A DNA stretch of 56,877 nucleotides from Bacteroidales bacterium. Lineage in GTDB: Bacteria > Bacteroidota > Bacteroidia > Bacteroidales > Tenuifilaceae. The translations under genes were made by a program, and so were the position numbers. Positions within the stretch are counted from its first letter, which is position 1. Each line of letters opens with the position of its first letter. The notes beneath the pieces were generated by a model. That model was not told where the DNA came from. It did no database searches and saw only the letters and a program-made list of their open reading frames with translations. Shown here piece by piece: positions 36,188-46,500 of the stretch. Location: NCBI GenBank assembly GCA_028708425.1, contig JAQVYY010000018.1, positions 1-56,877 on the forward strand, in the 5' to 3' direction.

Positions 36188-36373
36188 CATTGGTGTTCGG
36201 TTAATATTTATAGATTCCTCCCTACGGTCGGAATGACAGGGCGTTGAGTTGTATTTGTCATTGACAAAGCCACTTCTATTTTCAACGGTTTTGTCGAACA
36301 TGCGTTTCAGAGCAAAACGCAGTGAAGCGAAGAATCTATAATGTTTAACTTTGTTTTTATCGGACAATAGTGA
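36188..36373 (-). repeat. R2 dispersed repeat, full copy (inverted)
   Basis: The reverse complement of this region is, by eye, nearly identical to 21994-22179 over the full 186 bp. It ends at CGGACAATAGTGA. It lies between two R1 elements. Confidence 0.85.
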
Positions 36374-36406
36374 TTATAAAATTTGAAGTAGGATAAAAAG
36401 GATTAA

Positions 36407-36550
36407 AACCCCAATTATTCATTCGAATAATTGCTGACTCCGACAGCGACTAGGTCTCACAACCAATCTAGTTGCCCAAAATTGGGCTCCACTAGGTCGG
36501 GGTAACCCGCATTCGTATTCATCTTTTACAAATATGATGAATAATGCGGG
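36407..36550 (-). repeat. R1 intergenic element, full copy (orientation B)
   Basis: Begins AACCCCAATTATTCATTCGA and ends GATGAATAATGCGGG. Internal hairpins are CAATTATTC/GAATAATTG (9-bp stem, 4-nt loop), a GACTCCGACAGC-type stem, CCCAAAATTGGG and an ATTCATC/GATGAAT stem. Confidence 0.82.
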
Positions 36551-36686
36551 ATAACCAGCACACAAAAACCTAAACCCTGAGCTACCACTAATTAGGAAAA
36601 ATTACTGCTTTTTCATAGCTTCGTACCATAAGATAAAGGAAACCATTTTGCCTGAATATAGAGAAAATAACCAAACCTGTTATTAA

Positions 36687-37160
36687 GTGAAAATCATAAT
36701 TTTAGCTGTAGGGAAAACCTACAAAGGGTTTATAAATCAAGGTATCGAAGAGTACCTAAAAAGGTTAAAGCGGTACATTAAAGTTGAGTTCAAAATTATT
36801 CCCGATATTAAAAACAGCAAAGGTTTATCCCCCGAGCAGCTTATAAATAAAGAGGAACGGTTAATATTAAATGCAATAAAAACAGCATCCGACATAATTT
36901 TGCTAGACGAGAAAGGAAAGGAACACACTTCGATTGAACTTGCTCAGCTGCTACAATCGAAAATGCTAGTTGGAGGCAAGGAGCTGGTTTTTGTTGTAGG
37001 TGGAGCCTATGGTGTATCGGATGAAGTAAAAAAAAGAATCAGCAAAAAAATAGCCATGTCGAAATTAACTTTCTCGCACCAAATGATTCGGCTTATTGTT
37101 GTTGAGCAGATATACAGAGCTATGACTATACTAAAAGGGGATCCATATCATCACGAATAG
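36687..37160 (+). CDS. rlmH: 23S rRNA pseudouridine-1915 N3-methyltransferase
   Basis: A SPOUT-family enzyme that methylates pseudouridine 1915 in helix 69 of 23S rRNA. Of 157 aa it has the family start (KIIILAVGKTYKGFINQGIEE), the knot region LVFVVGGAYGVSDEV, and the C-terminal signature LTFSHQMIRLIVVEQIYRAM with YHHE at the end. The start is GTG (36687), aligned with the family start; no ATG fits. It is co-directional with the sensor kinase 95 bp downstream. Confidence 0.96.
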   Translation: MKIIILAVGKTYKGFINQGIEEYLKRLKRYIKVEFKIIPDIKNSKGLSPEQLINKEERLILNAIKTASDIILLDEKGKEHTSIELAQLLQSKMLVGGKELVFVVGGAYGVSDEVKKRISKKIAMSKLTFSHQMIRLIVVEQIYRAMTILKGDPYHHE

Positions 37161-37255
37161 CAAAATCGGTGCGGTTTTTGTTGTGTGTATACGCATTCGC
37201 AAATAGCTGGAATTTTTAAGAATTAGAATTAATAAGGCACTCAACTAGTATATCG

Positions 37256-40200
37256 GTGAAAAAAAATCACTTAAAAATATTTGCTCTGGCAACTTTTATA
37301 CTCTCAGCAATATCGTTTGCCACCATACCCTATTCAGCAAAAATTTTAACCCGAAAACTTGCTAGGCTACCACAAATAGACAAAGTGCAAGATGTGCTGA
37401 TTGAACGCACAAATATTGGTATGCAAGCCACTAAAGATTTAATTAATGAGGGCTACGACTATGGTTTTGAGAGCGCGTTTGACTTACTATCAAGCACAAA
37501 ATGGGATGAACTACAAGACCACGGACTGGCTATTTTCCTTTACGAAGATAACGAGCTTCAATTCTGGTCCGAGAGCATGGATGTTAACCTAGTACAAGAG
37601 TACTCGAATAAGCTAATAAAAATACAAAACACATGGTGCCTATCCTACTGGATTGCACGAAACAACATTAAGGGGTTACTACTGGTAAAGATTAGGTATA
37701 GCTACCCATATCAAAATAAGTTTTTAAAAAATAATTTTCACGAATCGCTAGGCTTTTTAAAAAACTATAGCCTTTCGCCAACCTCGTTAAAAGGATCGTT
37801 TCCTGTTTCGCTATTTGGCTCAAAACCTATATTTTACCTAACCTATATTCCGAAAGATTTTGAGTTTGAACTGGAAAACCTCAAGTCGATACTAACGCAT
37901 ACGGGTTTTCTTTTCCTAATAATTACCCTATACATAATACTTTGGTTATCGCTAAAATACAAGCGAAAAGCTGTAACCATCCCAATACTTTTGCTGCTAA
38001 TTATTGGGCTTAGGATAGCACTACTTTACTGGAATATTATACCTCAAGGAAACCTGAGCCTATTTAGCTATAAAATTTTCGCCTACTCGTGGTACAACCC
38101 ATCCCTTGGCGATTTGCTGATTAATACCCTAGTTACCTTTGCCCTACTTTGCTTTATACAACGTGCAGCAGCAAAAGTTCTGCCTTTGGGTAAAGCAAAA
38201 ACCTTTACATGGGGAGGGGTGCTGGCGCTGATTTCGTTTAGCTTGCTCTTTTATACCAACCATCTAACCTCTATTTTAGTACATAACTCAACCATAACCC
38301 TTGAGGCCTATCGCATATTTGACCTATCGCTGTATAGTTTGGTCGAATATTTAATTATTTCACTTTGGTTTACCGCTGGCGTATTAGCCATGTACTCGTC
38401 GATTAAGCTACTAAAATCTTACAATTTAAAATTTGTTCTCCCTACTTTAGGTTCTGCATATACATTCGCGGCAATCATTTCCCTAACCTATACCACCCCC
38501 ACAGTATTCGGTCTTGTTTTTGCCATAGCTATAGCTTTACCGTTTCTTTTTCTTTCGCCACACGCACAAGAGGGCAAGCTAAATATAAACCTATTCGTCA
38601 CTCTAATTTTGCTACTTTCGCTTTTCACAACCTACTCCATATCAGAAAACTCGAACAAAAAGGACAGGGAGATTAGAAAGGTACTTGCCATAAACTTAGC
38701 CAATGAACGCGATCCCGTAGCCGAGGTTATATTTCCTCAGGTATACCGAAAAATGAGTACCGACAAGGAAATCATTAGATTACTCGATAATATTTCTACA
38801 AACGAATCGAACCTTTACTCCTATTTAGAGGAAAATTTCCTAAATAGCTACCTCAAAAAATTCGATTTTCAGATAACGGCATGCCTTGGCACAACGAACA
38901 TACACCTAGAAAGCACAGGTGAAGTGTATAGATGCTACGATTTTTTTGAAGGGATGCTAAACGATTATGGCACAAGAATACCCGGCACAAGTTTTTACCA
39001 CCTCAACAACCAGAATGGCCGTATAAGCTACTTGGGCATAATTGAATACGTGCTGCCCGATGGTCAGAACATCTGCATCTACCTTGAACTCGACTCGAAG
39101 CTTAGCCGCGAAGTTTTAGGGTACCCCGAGCTACTCCTCGATGGAAGCGTTTCTAGCCGGTCTATTCTCTCGGACTACTCATCGGCTAAATACTTCAGAG
39201 GCACCCTTATTGCCCGTACAGGAGAATTTAACTATCCGCTATCGAACGAGGTTGAAACTAATGCAGAGGATAGCTACACTTTTGTTGATTTTGATAGCTA
39301 CAACCACTTAATTTACTCTAACAACCCCGAAATAGAGCTTTATATAAGCCGTCCTAAAGATAAACTACTAAATATTACGGCCTCGTTTGCCTGGGTTTTT
39401 CTGTTCTTTTTTATAGTTACTACCCTATGGCTAATAGCCGGAGGCATTCCTGTTGGGTTTAACTTTGGCATAGCCAGCCTAAAAAACAGGATAAAGTATA
39501 GCATGGTTCAGCTTATTGTTTTATCGCTTATTATGGTTGGAGTGGTAACAATTGTGTATAACGTTAAAAGATTCGAGAAGAAAAATTACGATAGCCTCAA
39601 CGAAAAATTACAATCGGCCAAGGTTGACATTGAAGACAACCTGGTAACCGAAGACATTATAAATCCTGAGTATACAAATTACCTTACCCATTACCTTATT
39701 AAGCTATCGAATGTGCTACGTTCCGACATAAATATATACAGCATTGGTGGCGAGCTTATTGCCACATCAAGGCCTGAAATTATCGACCGACAGCTCATTG
39801 GCTCTACCATGCACCCCCTTCCATTACGCGACCTTTCGAAACGACATATACCAAAATTAATAACTACCGAAAGGATTGGAGAAATGGAGTTCCTCTCGGC
39901 ATATGCACCCCTTTTCAATTCACAAAACCAGAAAATTGCATACCTAAACCTCCCATACTTTACGCGCCAGAGCGAATTTATGCAAGAAATATTCTCGGTT
40001 ATAGTGGCATTGGTAAATATATACACATTACTAATTCTGTTCGCAATATTTATAGCAGTGGTTATTACCAATCAAATAACCAAACCCATTAGGCTACTTA
40101 AAGAGAAGCTAAGCACCATTGATTTCGACAAGCACAACGAAACCATTAAGTACGTTAGGAACGATGAGCTTGGCCAGCTGGTAACCGAATACAACCGAAT

Positions 40201-40945
40201 GGTTGTTGAGCTAACTGAAAGTGCCAATAAGCTGGCCCAAAGCCAGCGTCAAAGCGCATGGCGTGAAATGGCTAAGCAAATTGCCCATGAAATTAAAAAT
40301 CCGCTTACCCCAATAAAACTAAATCTTCAGTATTTAGTTAAAGCAAAACAAATTAACCACCCCGAATGGGACAAGCTTTTTGAAAAGTTCTCGGATACGC
40401 TAACCGAACAGATTGGCACGCTAAACAATATTGCCACCGAGTTTTCGAATTTTGCGAAAATGCCAGTAGGGCAATTCGGCAATATTGCTATTAATGGCAT
40501 TGTTCGAGATGCTTCAAACCTATTCTCTAAGTATCCTAATATAAAGGTAAAAAGCTATATACCTGCGAACGATATTATGGTTTACGCTGACAAAGACCAG
40601 CTTAACAGGGTTTTTGTTAACATCATAAAAAATGCTACTCAGGCAATTGGGCGAAAACCCAATGGACGTATTAAGGTATCGCTATTGCACCTGGGCAAGA
40701 AAGTAAAAGTAACCATTGAGGATAATGGCCCTGGAATTTCCGACGAAGCCAGCAAAAAAATATTTGCTCCAAATTTTACAACAAAATCAGGCGGAATGGG
40801 CCTTGGGCTCGCCATAAGCAAAGAAACGGTGAAACTTATTGGAGGCGATATTTGGTTTGAAACCACCCTTGATGTTGGTACAAAGTTTTATGTAGAGCTA
40901 CCAGTATCCACAGCAAACCAAAACAACTCGGTCGAATCTAAATAA
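37256..40945 (+). CDS. NtrY-like membrane sensor histidine kinase
   Basis: A 1229-residue kinase that begins with GTG. The N-terminal half has a first transmembrane helix at about 10-28 and many others between about 215 and 455 (YIILWLSLKYKRKAVTIP onward). A soluble extracytoplasmic region and a late transmembrane segment (about 700-730) follow, then another (ILFAIFIAVVITNQI) and a HAMP-like linker (ITKPIRLLKEKLS). The kinase core is near the C-terminus: phospho-acceptor H1011 in QIAHEIKNPLTPIK, N box NRVFVNIIKNATQ, G1 DNGPGIS and G2 GGMGLGLAISK. The large membrane portion is longer than in typical NtrY. No response-regulator gene is adjacent, so its partner is unknown. Confidence 0.85.
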   Translation: MKKNHLKIFALATFILSAISFATIPYSAKILTRKLARLPQIDKVQDVLIERTNIGMQATKDLINEGYDYGFESAFDLLSSTKWDELQDHGLAIFLYEDNELQFWSESMDVNLVQEYSNKLIKIQNTWCLSYWIARNNIKGLLLVKIRYSYPYQNKFLKNNFHESLGFLKNYSLSPTSLKGSFPVSLFGSKPIFYLTYIPKDFEFELENLKSILTHTGFLFLIITLYIILWLSLKYKRKAVTIPILLLLIIGLRIALLYWNIIPQGNLSLFSYKIFAYSWYNPSLGDLLINTLVTFALLCFIQRAAAKVLPLGKAKTFTWGGVLALISFSLLFYTNHLTSILVHNSTITLEAYRIFDLSLYSLVEYLIISLWFTAGVLAMYSSIKLLKSYNLKFVLPTLGSAYTFAAIISLTYTTPTVFGLVFAIAIALPFLFLSPHAQEGKLNINLFVTLILLLSLFTTYSISENSNKKDREIRKVLAINLANERDPVAEVIFPQVYRKMSTDKEIIRLLDNISTNESNLYSYLEENFLNSYLKKFDFQITACLGTTNIHLESTGEVYRCYDFFEGMLNDYGTRIPGTSFYHLNNQNGRISYLGIIEYVLPDGQNICIYLELDSKLSREVLGYPELLLDGSVSSRSILSDYSSAKYFRGTLIARTGEFNYPLSNEVETNAEDSYTFVDFDSYNHLIYSNNPEIELYISRPKDKLLNITASFAWVFLFFFIVTTLWLIAGGIPVGFNFGIASLKNRIKYSMVQLIVLSLIMVGVVTIVYNVKRFEKKNYDSLNEKLQSAKVDIEDNLVTEDIINPEYTNYLTHYLIKLSNVLRSDINIYSIGGELIATSRPEIIDRQLIGSTMHPLPLRDLSKRHIPKLITTERIGEMEFLSAYAPLFNSQNQKIAYLNLPYFTRQSEFMQEIFSVIVALVNIYTLLILFAIFIAVVITNQITKPIRLLKEKLSTIDFDKHNETIKYVRNDELGQLVTEYNRMVVELTESANKLAQSQRQSAWREMAKQIAHEIKNPLTPIKLNLQYLVKAKQINHPEWDKLFEKFSDTLTEQIGTLNNIATEFSNFAKMPVGQFGNIAINGIVRDASNLFSKYPNIKVKSYIPANDIMVYADKDQLNRVFVNIIKNATQAIGRKPNGRIKVSLLHLGKKVKVTIEDNGPGISDEASKKIFAPNFTTKSGGMGLGLAISKETVKLIGGDIWFETTLDVGTKFYVELPVSTANQNNSVESK

Positions 40946-40998
40946 AACAAAAAAAGGATATATTTTTTGGGGATAGAACCAAAAACCTCAAATCTTAC

Positions 40999-41006
40999 TA
41001 TCTTTG
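40999..41006 (+). promoter_or_regulatory. Promoter -7 box for era
   Basis: TATCTTTG fits TAnnTTTG and stands 30 bases before the era ATG at 41037. It lies inside the TTG-started extension of the frame, which supports the later start. Confidence 0.6.
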
Positions 41007-41036
41007 TCCCCCCAAATCAATTTGTATTTCAGTAAG

Positions 41037-41915
41037 ATGACACATAAATCTGGTTTCGTAAATATTATAGGTAACCCCAACGTGGGCAAATCGACCCTAA
41101 TGAATGCGCTAGTAGGCGAACGCCTTTCAATTATTACCAGCAAAGCACAAACCACGCGCCATAGGATAATGGGCATTGTAAATGGCGACGACTTTCAGCT
41201 AGTTTACTCCGATACTCCAGGTGTACTAAAACCTGCATATAAGCTTCAGGAGTCGATGATGAGGTTTGTGATGAGCGCACTAGAGGATGCCGATGTTATA
41301 CTTTACATTACCGACACGCAGGAAACACCCAATAAAAACGAGGAGTTTCTTGAGCTACTTAAACAGCACGAGGCACCAATTATACTTGTAATAAATAAGG
41401 TAGACCTAAGCAATCAGGAAAAACTTGAGAAGTTGGTCGAAATGTGGCACAATACCCTACCCGATGCTACTATTATTCCAGCCTCAGCATTACATAAATT
41501 CAATATTGAACAAATTCTAAAATCGATACTCGATAATATACCCGAGGGGCCCGAATACTTTCCAAAAGATTCGCTAACCAATAGAACAACTAGATTTTTT
41601 GCATCGGAGATTATTCGCGAAAAGGTGCTAACGACGTACCAAAAAGAGATACCCTACTCGGTAGAAGTAGCCATTGAGGAGTACACCGAGGAAACCAGTA
41701 TCGACCGCATTAGAGCCATTATATACGTTATGCGCGAAAGCCAAAAGGGCATTATAATTGGGCATCAGGGCAAAATGCTAAAAAAGGTTGGAACCGAAGC
41801 ACGCATGGAGCTAGAGAAGTTTTTAGGTAAAAAGGTATTTTTGGAAATATACGTAAAGGTTGACCCCAACTGGCGCAATGATGACAAAAAACTTAAACGA
41901 TTTGGTTATCTTTAG
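41037..41915 (+). CDS. era: GTPase Era, ribosome assembly
   Basis: A small GTPase needed for 30S ribosomal subunit maturation. From ATG 41037 it has 292 aa. The G motifs are GNPNVGKST (residues 12-20), the switch TTRH, DTPGV and NKVD. The C-terminal KH domain has the family phrase IIIGHQGKMLKKVGTEARMELE. The alternative TTG at 41004 is not used because the promoter -7 box overlaps it. It is followed by der on the same strand (85-bp gap). Confidence 0.96.
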   Translation: MTHKSGFVNIIGNPNVGKSTLMNALVGERLSIITSKAQTTRHRIMGIVNGDDFQLVYSDTPGVLKPAYKLQESMMRFVMSALEDADVILYITDTQETPNKNEEFLELLKQHEAPIILVINKVDLSNQEKLEKLVEMWHNTLPDATIIPASALHKFNIEQILKSILDNIPEGPEYFPKDSLTNRTTRFFASEIIREKVLTTYQKEIPYSVEVAIEEYTEETSIDRIRAIIYVMRESQKGIIIGHQGKMLKKVGTEARMELEKFLGKKVFLEIYVKVDPNWRNDDKKLKRFGYL

Positions 41916-42000
41916 CGAAATTAGGGATTTGTTTCATCAACAAAAAAAGGTATTCCAGGGTTATAGCCCATAAATACAAAAGCAACAACAGCAAACCAGC

Positions 42001-43311
42001 ATGGCAAATATAGTAGCAATAGTAGGACGCCCCAACGTAGGCAAATCGACCCTTTTTAATAGATTAATTGGCCATCGCAAGGCAATTGTTGACAAGGTTT
42101 CGGGCGTTACCCGCGACAGGATATACGGAAAATCGGACTGGAACGGAATTGAATTCTCGGTAATTGATACCGGAGGTTGGGTTGTTGACTCTGACGATAT
42201 TTTTGAAGAAGAAATTCGAAAACAGGTTATACTCGCCATTGAAGAGGCCGATACCATTCTCTTTTTAGTTGATGTAAAAACAGGTATTACCGACATGGAT
42301 AATGAGGTGGCAAACCTGCTACGCAGAACGGATAAAAAGGTGCTACTCGTTGTTAATAAAGTTGATAATTCGCAACGACAACTTGACTCGTACGAATTTT
42401 ACAACCTCGGACTAGGCGACCCCTGGACCGTTTCGGCAATAAGCGGCAGCGGCACGGGTGACCTACTTGACGAGGTGGTAAAAACGTTCACAAAAAAAGA
42501 TGATGAGGATAACGAAGAGCCCGAAATTCCACGTATATCGATTGTAGGCAAGCCAAACGTTGGTAAATCGTCGTTAATTAACACGCTTGTTGGCGAAGAG
42601 CGCAACATTGTTACACCGATTGCTGGAACCACCCGCGATTCAATCCATACCCGTTACAATAAGTTTGGCCACGATTTTATCATTATCGATACGGCAGGAC
42701 TTAGAAAAAAAGGCAAGGTTACTGAGGATTTAGAGTTCTACTCCGTGCTTCGTTCGATACGAACCATTGAAAACTCCGATGTTTGCATTCTGATGGTTGA
42801 CGCCACCCAAGGCATCGAAGCGCAGGACATGCATATATTCAACCTTATACTCCGCAACAGAAAAGGCGCCGTGCTGGTTGTAAATAAATGGGACTTAGTA
42901 GATAAAAATGCAAAATCGACAAAGGAATACACCGAAGCAATAAAAAAACGCATTGCACCATTTACCGATATTCCCATCATTTTTACATCGGCAATTACAA
43001 AGCAACGTATTCTTAAAGTGCTTGAGGAGGCTATGGCTGTTTATCAGAATCGGAGACAACGCATTGCCACATCGACCCTAAATGAGTTTACCCAAGAAAT
43101 TGTAAGTGCCTTTCCACCACCAGCCTACAAGGGCAAATTTATAAAAATTAAGTATGCCACCCAGCTACCAACGCATGCCCCATCGTTCGCTTTTTTCTGT
43201 AATCTTCCTCAATATATAAAGGAACCATACAAGCGATACGTTGAGAATAAGCTTCGCGAATACTTTAATTTTACGGGCGTGCCTATACAAATCTTTTTTA
43301 GGAAAAAATAA
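42001..43311 (+). CDS. der: GTPase Der (EngA), ribosome assembly
   Basis: A 436-residue tandem GTPase required for 50S subunit assembly. The first G domain has GRPNVGKST near residues 9-17 and DTGGW; the second has GKPNVGKSS at 183-191 and [16 protein letters not shown] and NKWDLVD are the guanine-recognition motifs. The C-terminal KH-like domain is present ([15 protein letters not shown]). Length and order are standard. It lies just downstream of era and is followed by an R1 element. Confidence 0.97.
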   Translation: MANIVAIVGRPNVGKSTLFNRLIGHRKAIVDKVSGVTRDRIYGKSDWNGIEFSVIDTGGWVVDSDDIFEEEIRKQVILAIEEADTILFLVDVKTGITDMDNEVANLLRRTDKKVLLVVNKVDNSQRQLDSYEFYNLGLGDPWTVSAISGSGTGDLLDEVVKTFTKKDDEDNEEPEIPRISIVGKPNVGKSSLINTLVGEERNIVTPIAGTTRDSIHTRYNKFGHDFIIIDTAGLRKKGKVTEDLEFYSVLRSIRTIENSDVCILMVDATQGIEAQDMHIFNLILRNRKGAVLVVNKWDLVDKNAKSTKEYTEAIKKRIAPFTDIPIIFTSAITKQRILKVLEEAMAVYQNRRQRIATSTLNEFTQEIVSAFPPPAYKGKFIKIKYATQLPTHAPSFAFFCNLPQYIKEPYKRYVENKLREYFNFTGVPIQIFFRKK

Positions 43312-43343
43312 GCTGAGGATTAAGAGTTAGGATGCTAGTAATT

Positions 43344-43490
43344 TAACCCGCATTATTCATCAAACTTAGTAAAGATGAATGCTAATGCGAATTACCCCAC
43401 CTAGTGGATCCCAATTTTGGTTAACAAAATTGGCTATAAAACTTAACCGCTGTCGGAGATAACAACTATTCAGATGAATAATTGGGGTTA
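43344..43490 (+). repeat. R1 intergenic element, full copy (orientation A)
   Basis: TAACCCGCATTATTCATC at one end and GATGAATAATTGGGGTTA at the other: a near-perfect terminal inverted repeat, both sides bounded by TA. The interior holds CCCAATTTTGG and a diverged GCTGTCGGAG hairpin. It lies between der and the PAS kinase gene, near their convergent ends. Confidence 0.85.
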
Positions 43491-43570
43491 ATAATGGAAT
43501 ATACCTTATTCCCCTGAGGTTGGGAATTCTACTCAATCGCAACTGACAAACAGTGGTTTTTACCACATGG

Positions 43571-46500
43571 CTACCCGTTAACATGCTTGCCAATTAGGGC
43601 AATAAGTTGTTTTCTATTAATTGGTTTTGATATATAGTCATTGCATCCAGCATTTAAAGCTTTCTCCCTATCGGAACTAAATGCGTATGCCGTTTGGGCT
43701 ATAATAGGCAAATCTGACCTAAACTTCCTGATTTCGGCGGTAGCTTCGTACCCATCCATTACGGGCATCTTAATATCCATCAGAACAATATCAATATCGG
43801 AATTAACTTTTACCTCGTTTACAGCATCGGCTCCATTTTTCGCCCATATAATATTAACGTCAAAGTCTATTAGTAGCTCTTTTAAGTACTGAAAATTAAC
43901 AAAATCATCCTCGGCTATCAGCATATTTATACCTACAGGAATGCTTTCCGAATCGGATTGCAATTCAGACTGAGATTCATTCTCTCCAAGAATTACTGGT
44001 TGATACGGAATGGTGAAGTGAAAGGTAGCCCCTGAATTCACCGATGAATCAACCCAAATATTGCCACCAAGCTTATCAACATAAGCTTTTGATATGGGCA
44101 ACCCTAAACCAGTTCCCCCTAATTGCTTCGACAAGCTATCTTCAACCTGACTGAAACGTTCGAAAATCAGCTCAAAGTCTTTAGGTGCTATGCCAATACC
44201 TGTATCCTGTACAAAGAAATGTAAGCTGTTTCCATCTAGGCTGTAACCAAGTTTAACATGGCCTTGATCTGTGAATTTTATTGCGTTACTAAGCAAGTTG
44301 GCCAAAATTTGTTTTACTCTGCCCTCATCGGTAATTATTAGCGCTTTATCGAGCGGTAATGCGCTCGAATATGATAGTTCTAACCCCTTTTCGTTGGCTC
44401 TTTCTTTAAATAACATGAACTGGTCGTGAAGCATATCGTTAACATTTACCTCGGTGGAGGAGATGGTAACCTGATTTGCCTCAATTTTCGATATATCAAT
44501 CAAATCGTTAATAATGCCAAGCAGCTGGTTACCGCAACTCTTAATTATACCCACATACTCATCAATACTCTCCTGAGGCGTATCGGGCTTAGTTAAAAGT
44601 TGGCTAAACCCCAATATACCATTCATTGGAGTTCGAATTTCATGGCTCATATTAGCTAAAAAGGCTGATTTTAGGCGATCGCTCTCCTCCGCTTTCTTTT
44701 TAGCCTCGTATAGCTCCTCGTTAATAACACGATACTCCTCGTTTTGTGCCTCAATCTCATGGTTTTTATTAACCAGCTCCTCTTCGGCCCGCTTTCGGGC
44801 AGTTATATCACGATATATAGCATACACCGCTACTTTACCCCCTTTAAAATATATTGGCTTACCAAGTATTGAAACATGAACCAACGAACCATCCTTACGT
44901 TTACGAATGGTTTCTTTTGCAACCGTTTCACCCTGTGCAACAGCGTCTGTTATAGCCTGTCCCTCATCCTTTAAATTTTCAGGAACAATAAAAGTATTTA
45001 TTGGTTTTCCCTTTAACTCATCAGATAAGTACCCGAAAAGTTCTATAAACTCGGCATTACACCTAACCACGCAATCATTACTATCGACAATTGCTATGCC
45101 CTCGGGCGAAGCCTCAAAAAGTTGCTCAAAGTAGGCCTTTTCAAGCTCAACTGCCTCCCGTGCTTTTTTTGTTTCGGTTATATCGTCGTAAGTTCCTAGT
45201 ACCCCAATAATATTACCCTCGGCATCGCGAAGGGGGATTTTACTTGTTTTTAACCAAACCAACTCGCCATTGGGTGTGGTTTGGGTTTCCTCAAAATTAA
45301 TTTTTGCACGACCGGTCTCCATAACCTCCCTGTCATCGGCTATATACTTTGGTGCCTCATTTTTCCAGCTCATTTCGTAATCGGTTAACCCGATTATATC
45401 GTTGGGGTTTTTAACGCCAGCATCAAGGGCAAAAGGCATATTACACCCCAATAGCTTCAGGTTCTTATCCTTCCAGAATACCCTCACGGGTATGGTATCG
45501 AGCACCAGCCGTAGCAGGTTCTTAGCCTGATTAATCTCCATCTCCATAAGCTTACGCTCGGTTATATCCATATGGGTACCAACAATTCGCTTAGATTCAC
45601 CATTCTGGTTACGCTCAACCACCTTTCCGCGAGAGTTTATCCAACGCCATCTATTATCCTTGGTTCTAAACCTAAACTCAACGTTAAATTCACCAACATT
45701 TTCTTTTAAATATTTACTCAACACAATTTTACTATACTCCCTATCGTCAGGGTGCAGTAAATTTTCCCAGCTTTCGGGCGTTGCTTCAAACTCATTGGGC
45801 TCATACCCCAGCATGGTGTAGTAGCGGTTGCTAAAGAAAAGTTTTTGTTTCTCAACATCATAGTCCCAAATACCATCGTTAGTAACTTCAATAACATAGC
45901 GTAGCCTCTCCTCGGTTTCCCTGTGCTTCTCTTGCCATTCTTTTCTCTCGGTAATATCTCTTATTATTAACTGTACATATACTTGATTATGCAAATACAA
46001 TGGGCTTAAACTAATCTCGGTAAAGACGGGAGTGCCATCTGCATGTATGTGTATCCACTCAAAATATTGCGATTCGCCTGCCAGTGCTTTTGCCGTGTAT
46101 AATGATGCTTGCTTTTTTGACAATTGCCCATTTAGCTGGAATTCGGGAGAGAAAGACTCAGGCTTTTGGCCTAAAAGTTCCTCTCTGCTATAACCAAAAA
46201 GTTCTTCTGCTTTGGGATTACAATCTATTACTCCATCCTGACCCATAATTAAAATGGCATCGCTAGCGTGGCTGAAAATTGCCCTATGCCGTGCCTCACT
46301 AACCTCGATTTCGGCCTGCTCCTTTTTGCGTTCCGTTACATCCCGAACAATAGCTTGATACGTATCATCGGGCATTTTTTTGGAGTGCATTTCAATGTAA
46401 ACTACCTCGCCATTAGGTTTAATAATTTCACGTTCGCTAACCACCGTTTCACCCCTATCGAGTGCATCGAGCAGCAAAGGCTTATCCTCTAGCATTTTGA

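Larger units (their letters stand above)
35940..36686. other. Repeat-filled intergenic region upstream of rlmH
   Basis: About 750 bp of AT-rich DNA containing an R1 mini copy (36084-36127), a full inverted R2 copy (36188-36373) and a full R1 copy (36407-36550). The ORF at 36104-36367 is read from R2. No other gene or RNA was seen. Confidence 0.7.

Noticed and set aside
36104-36367. ORF of 87 codons in the R2 region
   Set aside because: Read from the inverted R2 copy; near-identical to the frame at 21924, so it is a repeat product, not a gene.
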